Shown: positions 4,905 to 8,006 of the stretch, one piece after another
Position numbering within the stretch: position 1 is the stretch's first letter
How the letters are laid out: each line of letters starts with the position of its first letter
DNA from: Minisyncoccota bacterium
Lineage (GTDB): Bacteria > Patescibacteriota > Minisyncoccia > Phycocordibacterales > UBA1006
Direction: 5' to 3'
NCBI GenBank assembly: GCA_021129535.1
Contig: JAJOLB010000043.1
Location: forward strand, 1-8,006
DNA length: 8,006 nt
Notes under the pieces: generated by a model
Told to the model about the DNA's origin: nothing
The model's input: only the letters and a program-made list of their open reading frames with translations
Database searches by the model: none
Made by a program: the position numbers and the translations under genes

Positions 4905-6691
4905 TTCATCATTTTTAAAAATACATCGTGTGAAATATTAACCTTACCCATTTCCTTCATCCTCTTCTTCCCTTTTTTTTGTTTTTCACGTAATTTCATT
5001 TTTCGGGTAATATCTCCACCATATAATTTTGCTGTAACATCCTTTTTCATTGCTGATAACTTTCTTGACGCAACAATTTTCCCTAGAACTTTTGCTTGAA
5101 TTTTAACCACAAACATTTGTCGTGATAATGTCTTGTAGAGTTTCTCTACCATGTCGTCAGCCTCTATCTCTGCCCTTCTGGTTGATACAATTCGTGTAAA
5201 TGCAGCTACTGGCTCTTCAGCAATTAAAATGTCCATACGCGTTACTTCAGCGGTTCGCATTTGATTTATTTCATATGAAATTGATGCATATCCTGATGAT
5301 ACTGACTTCAATTCATCGAAAAAATTCCTCATCAATTCACGCAAAGGCATCATAATGATTAATTGTGTTCGCCCATCCCCAAAGGTCTCGGTGTCCCCCG
5401 CCTCTGCCTCATGTTCATACAATAGATTCATAATTCCACCAAGATATTCAGCTGGTGAAATTATCTTAATTTCCACCCAAGGCTCCTCAACCATTGCGAC
5501 ATCTCCATGCTCTGGAAACATTGCAGCCGAATAAACTGTTAGCATTTTTCCATTTTTTTTCATGACTTCATAGGTTACCGATGGAGACGTTACAATCAAA
5601 TCAAGGTTAAATTCACGTCGCAATCGTTCTGAAACAATTTCCAAGTGCAACATTCCAAGACATCCAATTCGGAAACCGCGTCCCATACTTCCCGAAACCT
5701 CTTCCTCGAATGACAATGACGAATCTGATAATTGCAATCGCCCTAATGCTATTTTTAATAATTCAAAATCATCAGTTGACTCAGGATATACAGATGCCCA
5801 AACAACAGCTGTTGGCTCTGAATATCCATCTAATGTTTCAAGCTGGTTTTTAAACAATGTCACGGTATCCCCAACCTGTGCTACACGCGCCTCTTTTATA
5901 CCGGTAACAATATATCCAATCTCACCTGCCCGCAATTCATCTGTTGATTGCGCATCAGGTTTGAAAACTCCAACATCCAAGGCAAAGAATTTTCGTTTTG
6001 ATGTTCCAAAAACTAATTGATCTCCTTTTTTCACATTTCCGTCTATCAATCGTACATAAATAATTACCCCTTTGTGATTTGAATATTCAAAATCAAAAAC
6101 CATAGCTCGTACAGATTTTGTATCTGGAATTAATTCTACTGGCGGTTTAACGTTTTCAATAACATGATTCAATAAAGATTCCACACCTTCACCTGTTTTA
6201 CCTGATACATACAGAATATCGTCTGGGTCTATATTTAGTAGATTCATGACCTCTTCCGTTATTTCGTCAATTCGCGCAAGCGGAGAATCAACCTTTGAAA
6301 GAACAGGGATAATCTTTAACCCAGCCTTTTGTGCCATTTCTAGTGTTGTAAATGTTTGCGCTTGGACTCCTTGGGTTGCATCAACCAATAGAATAGAACC
6401 CTCAACAGCACGCAAGGCACGCGAAACTTCATAGGAAAAATCTATATGTCCAGGCGTATCGATAAGGTTTAAAATATAATCCTCACCATTATAGTTATGT
6501 TCCATACGGACAGGTTGCATTTTAATGGTAATTCCACGCTCTTGTTCAAGCTCCATAGTGTCCAGCATTTGGTCACGCATTTTACGTTCTGGAATGGTAT
6601 TGGTAACCTCCAACATTCGGTCAGCCAAGGTAGATTTTCCATGATCAATGTGTGCAATAATTGAGAAATTTCTAATATTTTTTAGATTCAT
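4898..6691 (-). CDS. lepA: Elongation factor 4 (LepA), ribosome-associated GTPase
   Basis: A 597-residue translational GTPase of normal family length. EF4 binds ribosomes and is linked to back-translocation and 30S assembly. The G domain shows P-loop AHIDHGKST (13-21), switch I RGITIK (52-57), DTPGHIDFSYEVSR (78-91) with the catalytic His82, and G5-like SGKTG (163-167). The EF-G-like domains follow. The LepA-specific C-terminal domain is intact: YGGDITRKMKL, then KQKKGKKRMKEMG and VFLKMM. The G4 motif, normally NKxD, reads SKVD at 132-135 (Ser codon at 6298-6296), which is unusual because this Asn contacts guanine. The ATG at 6691 matches the usual LepA N-terminus (KNIRNFSIIAHIDHGKS). It has no Shine-Dalgarno sequence and a weak -10 box six bases upstream. 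It stands alone as a single-gene unit between its promoter and a shared terminator. Confidence 0.98.
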   Translation of the reverse strand: MNLKNIRNFSIIAHIDHGKSTLADRMLEVTNTIPERKMRDQMLDTMELEQERGITIKMQPVRMEHNYNGEDYILNLIDTPGHIDFSYEVSRALRAVEGSILLVDATQGVQAQTFTTLEMAQKAGLKIIPVLSKVDSPLARIDEITEEVMNLLNIDPDDILYVSGKTGEGVESLLNHVIENVKPPVELIPDTKSVRAMVFDFEYSNHKGVIIYVRLIDGNVKKGDQLVFGTSKRKFFALDVGVFKPDAQSTDELRAGEIGYIVTGIKEARVAQVGDTVTLFKNQLETLDGYSEPTAVVWASVYPESTDDFELLKIALGRLQLSDSSLSFEEEVSGSMGRGFRIGCLGMLHLEIVSERLRREFNLDLIVTSPSVTYEVMKKNGKMLTVYSAAMFPEHGDVAMVEEPWVEIKIISPAEYLGGIMNLLYEHEAEAGDTETFGDGRTQLIIMMPLRELMRNFFDELKSVSSGYASISYEINQMRTAEVTRMDILIAEEPVAAFTRIVSTRRAEIEADDMVEKLYKTLSRQMFVVKIQAKVLGKIVASRKLSAMKKDVTAKLYGGDITRKMKLREKQKKGKKRMKEMGKVNISHDVFLKMMKK

Positions 6692-6697
6692 AGTGTT

Positions 6698-6706
6698 AGT
6701 TTATCA
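6698..6706 (-). promoter_or_regulatory. Possible -10 box for lepA
   Basis: On the - strand, TGATAAACT (6706-6698) has the TG extension and 4 of 6 -10 bases. It ends 6 bases before the ATG, the same spacing as at dprA, which would make lepA mRNA leaderless. No -35 box is seen. The match is weak. Confidence 0.3.
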
Positions 6707-6761
6707 GAACGATAAAATCTATAAAGAGTAGTAGTCTTTTATTAATGTTATTTATATATTT

Positions 6762-6844
6762 TTAACAATACATTTTGAAAAAATATTATTTGCAACCTCT
6801 AAATAAATTGCTTGACATATTCTTTGGTTAGTGTGTATTGTTAA
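6762..6844. repeat. 11-bp inverted repeat flanking a promoter
   Basis: TTAACAATACA (6762-6772) and its exact reverse complement TGTATTGTTAA (6834-6844) lie with 61 bases between them. The right copy covers the -10 position of the promoter at 6812-6841. They could be paired regulator sites or divergent -10 elements. No function is established. Confidence 0.55.
6812..6841 (+). promoter_or_regulatory. Promoter with consensus -35 box upstream of the RNA candidate
   Basis: A perfect TTGACA (6812-6817) is followed after 18 bases by TATTGT (6836-6841, 4 of 6); TGTATT at 16 bases is an alternative. Predicted initiation is near 6848. No protein gene starts downstream until dprA at 7075, beyond a terminator. 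Confidence 0.5.
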
Positions 6845-6847
6845 TGG

Positions 6848-7060
6848 CTCTCAAATAAGACCTAGAAGGAGTCATTCATAAAATCTTGATGTTTACTTAA
6901 CAATGGATAGGAAAACTATTTAGGTATCAAGTAAAGTATCTTATCTCCATTTTTTAAAAAAGGTACTATGCTTTTTAATACAATTCGAGTTTATATATCC
7001 AGATAAACCAAAATATATAAAACCCGGACTATTCTTTTTTAGAATAGTCCTTAATTTTTT
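6848..7060 (+). ncRNA. Candidate structured non-coding RNA or leader upstream of dprA
   Basis: This roughly 210-base stretch lies between a consensus -35 promoter and an intrinsic terminator and has no credible reading frame. An AAGGAG at 6867-6872 leads to no usable frame. It contains several complementary segments: 6892-6898 with 6929-6935 (7 bp), 6902-6911 with 6940-6951 (10 bp with a 2-base bulge), and 6989-6994 with 7003-7008 (6 bp). The first two cross each other, so they form either a pseudoknot or two alternative folds. I do not recognise tmRNA, RNase P RNA, SRP RNA or a known riboswitch. It may be a free small RNA or a leader attenuating read-through into dprA. Promoter, terminator and lack of frames are seen; transcription is inferred. 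Confidence 0.4.
7026..7060 (+). terminator. Intrinsic terminator just upstream of dprA
   Basis: GGACTATTCT (7026-7035) pairs perfectly with AGAATAGTCC (7041-7050) around a 5-T loop and is followed by TTAATTTTTT (7051-7060). The dprA -10 box begins at the last T of this run, so the terminator separates the upstream transcription unit from dprA. Confidence 0.88.
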
Positions 7061-7068
7061 GTTATAAT
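7060..7068 (+). promoter_or_regulatory. Extended -10 promoter giving a leaderless dprA mRNA
   Basis: TGTTATAAT (7060-7068) is a perfect extended -10 box and ends 6 bases before the ATG at 7075. With usual spacing, +1 would be the A of the start codon. The -35 position falls inside the terminator stem and does not match. No Shine-Dalgarno sequence precedes the ATG. Confidence 0.7.
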
Positions 7069-7074
7069 AGAGAT

Positions 7075-7917
7075 ATGAACGAATCTAAAATTCCAAAACT
7101 CTTACAAGAAATTCCTGATAAACCAAAAAAATTATATATGATTGGCGAATTCCCTGACCAAGACAACAATATATTCTTGACCGTTATTGGTTCGCGAAAA
7201 TATACACAATACGGGAAATCTGTATGTGAAAAATTAATCGCTGGATTAGCTGGATATCCATTTGTAATCGTATCAGGGTTAGCATTGGGAATAGACGGAA
7301 TTGCACATCGTGCAGCACTTGATAACAATCTAACAACCATTGCAATTCCTGGTTCTGGCTTAGATGCATCGGTTCTCTACCCTGCATCTCACAGAAACCT
7401 TGTAAAAGACATTTTAAATGCTGATGGATGTTTAATGTCAGAATTAGAACCTATGACAAAGGCTGCTCCATGGACTTTTCCACAACGAAACAGAATAATG
7501 GCTGGATTATCCCACGCAGTTTTGGTTATCGAGGCTGAAAACAAATCTGGAACACGTATTACTGCACGTCTTGCCACCGAATATAATCGCGAAGTTTTTT
7601 CTGTTCCCGGTTCAATTTTCAGTACTGCAAGTGAAGGCTGTAACGAACTCATCCGCGAAGGCGCTACACCAATAACCAGCGCACGCGATATCCTTGACCA
7701 TTTTCACCTCTTAGACGAGAAAAATCCAACACAACAACAAATGATGGCTCTGGAACCAAACGAACAACTCGTTATTGATTTGTTGAACGAACCAACTTCA
7801 CGAAATGTACTAGCTGAAAAACTAGATATACCTATTATGAAAATAAATATCCTATTATCATCTATGGAGATAAAGGGTTTAATTGCTGAATCTATGGGAA
7901 AAATTTGTAAAAAATAA
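7075..7917 (+). CDS. dprA: DNA-processing protein DprA
   Basis: A 280-residue single-stranded-DNA binding protein that loads RecA on incoming DNA during natural transformation. The Rossmann-like DprA domain shows VIGSRKY (37-43), SGLALGIDGIAH (67-78), IPGSGLD (91-97) with YP, SELEP (122-126), FPQRNRIMAGLS (135-146), VIEAENKSGTRITA (151-164), and FSVPGSI then GCNELIREGA. A C-terminal winged-helix domain follows at about 222-280. The N-terminal SAM/HhH-type extension of larger DprA proteins (about 360 residues) is mostly absent; only some 33 residues precede the core, a common arrangement in reduced genomes. No other competence gene is in the window. The ATG at 7075 is fixed by the -10 box six bases upstream. 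The stop lies in the arm of the following terminator. Confidence 0.96.
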   Translation: MNESKIPKLLQEIPDKPKKLYMIGEFPDQDNNIFLTVIGSRKYTQYGKSVCEKLIAGLAGYPFVIVSGLALGIDGIAHRAALDNNLTTIAIPGSGLDASVLYPASHRNLVKDILNADGCLMSELEPMTKAAPWTFPQRNRIMAGLSHAVLVIEAENKSGTRITARLATEYNREVFSVPGSIFSTASEGCNELIREGATPITSARDILDHFHLLDEKNPTQQQMMALEPNEQLVIDLLNEPTSRNVLAEKLDIPIMKINILLSSMEIKGLIAESMGKICKK

Positions 7918-7943
7918 AACTACTCAAAGTAGTTTTATTTTTT
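7911..7943. terminator. Bidirectional terminator after dprA
   Basis: A perfect 14-bp inverted repeat (7911-7924 with 7928-7941), loop CAA, inner stem ACTACT/AGTAGT, with A/T-run outer arms giving U-rich tails on both strands (T-run to 7943). The dprA stop (7915-7917) is inside the left arm, and a convergent - strand frame ends at its right edge. Confidence 0.9.
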
Positions 7944-8006
7944 ACAAATTTTTAATTTCATTAAAAATAACCAATTCCTCATCAATATCTACTGCGTATA
8001 TATCAT
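7942..8006 (-). CDS. 3' end of an unidentified convergent gene
   Basis: On the - strand one frame is open from the right edge to a TAA at 7944-7942 and reads DIYAVDIDEELVIFNEIKNL, the last 20 residues of a protein. The other two frames of this strand have stops. The composition is protein-like, and the stop sits against a bidirectional terminator as in the other convergent pair (4873-4904). Too little is visible to suggest a function. Confidence 0.5.
   Translation of the reverse strand, partial: DIYAVDIDEELVIFNEIKNL

Noticed and set aside
6950..6961. TTTTTTAAAAAA palindrome
   Set aside because: A simple A/T run expected in this composition; a stem of A-T pairs only is not a terminator.
6848..7060. 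Known RNA identities (tmRNA, RNase P RNA, SRP RNA, T-box leader, 6S RNA)
   Set aside because: No conserved core of tmRNA, RNase P RNA, SRP RNA or T-box is visible, and the long single hairpin with a central bubble expected for 6S RNA cannot be drawn convincingly.
1..8006. Recoded TGA (as in Gracilibacteria and SR1)
   Set aside because: All recognised genes read fully with the standard code without in-frame TGA. No gene ends in TGA, but the sample is small and the AT bias explains it.
1..8006. CRISPR array, insertion sequence, prophage or defence system
   Set aside because: No regularly spaced repeats, transposase, integrase, capsid or nuclease motifs are present. The inverted repeats found are terminators or short regulatory pairs.

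Overview
The window looks like a compact, AT-rich bacterial genome of the Candidate Phyla Radiation (Patescibacteria, probably Parcubacteria-like). This placement is inferred, not proven. It rests on a shortened valyl-tRNA synthetase, a small heat-shock protein of the kind common in that group, a DprA lacking the usual N-terminal extension, tRNA genes without an encoded CCA end, start codons with no Shine-Dalgarno sequence, and stop codons built into terminator stems. The standard bacterial code fits every gene. All stops are TAA or TAG.

Left part (1-3476, + strand): valS (open at the left edge), then an overlapping PrsW-family membrane protease gene, then an Hsp20-family chaperone gene 6 bases further on. 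The cluster ends at a perfect 19-bp inverted repeat that can terminate transcription from both sides. It joins translation fidelity with membrane and cytosolic protein quality control.

Middle (3480-4743, - strand, read right to left): a short DivIC/FtsB-like membrane protein, a YruB-type glutaredoxin, tRNA-Arg(CCT), an unrecognised 118-residue single-pass membrane protein, and tRNA-Phe(GAA). Several of these appear to have their own promoter. A 35-residue membrane microprotein (4767-4874, + strand) is divergent from the DivIC-like gene and convergent with lepA.

Right part: lepA (EF4) on the - strand and dprA on the + strand diverge from a 383-base intergenic region. That region holds a consensus -35 box, an 11-bp inverted repeat, and a possible structured RNA of about 210 bases. 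The RNA ends in a strong intrinsic terminator placed immediately before an extended -10 box, which would start the dprA mRNA exactly at its ATG. The 3' end of a convergent, unidentified gene lies at the right edge.

Most of the content is conserved housekeeping. The less ordinary points are the unexplained RNA-like unit upstream of dprA, the leaderless or near-leaderless promoters, the terminator/stop-codon fusions, the substituted key residues in ValRS (editing site) and LepA (G4 motif), and the microprotein. I see no CRISPR array, insertion sequence or phage gene.
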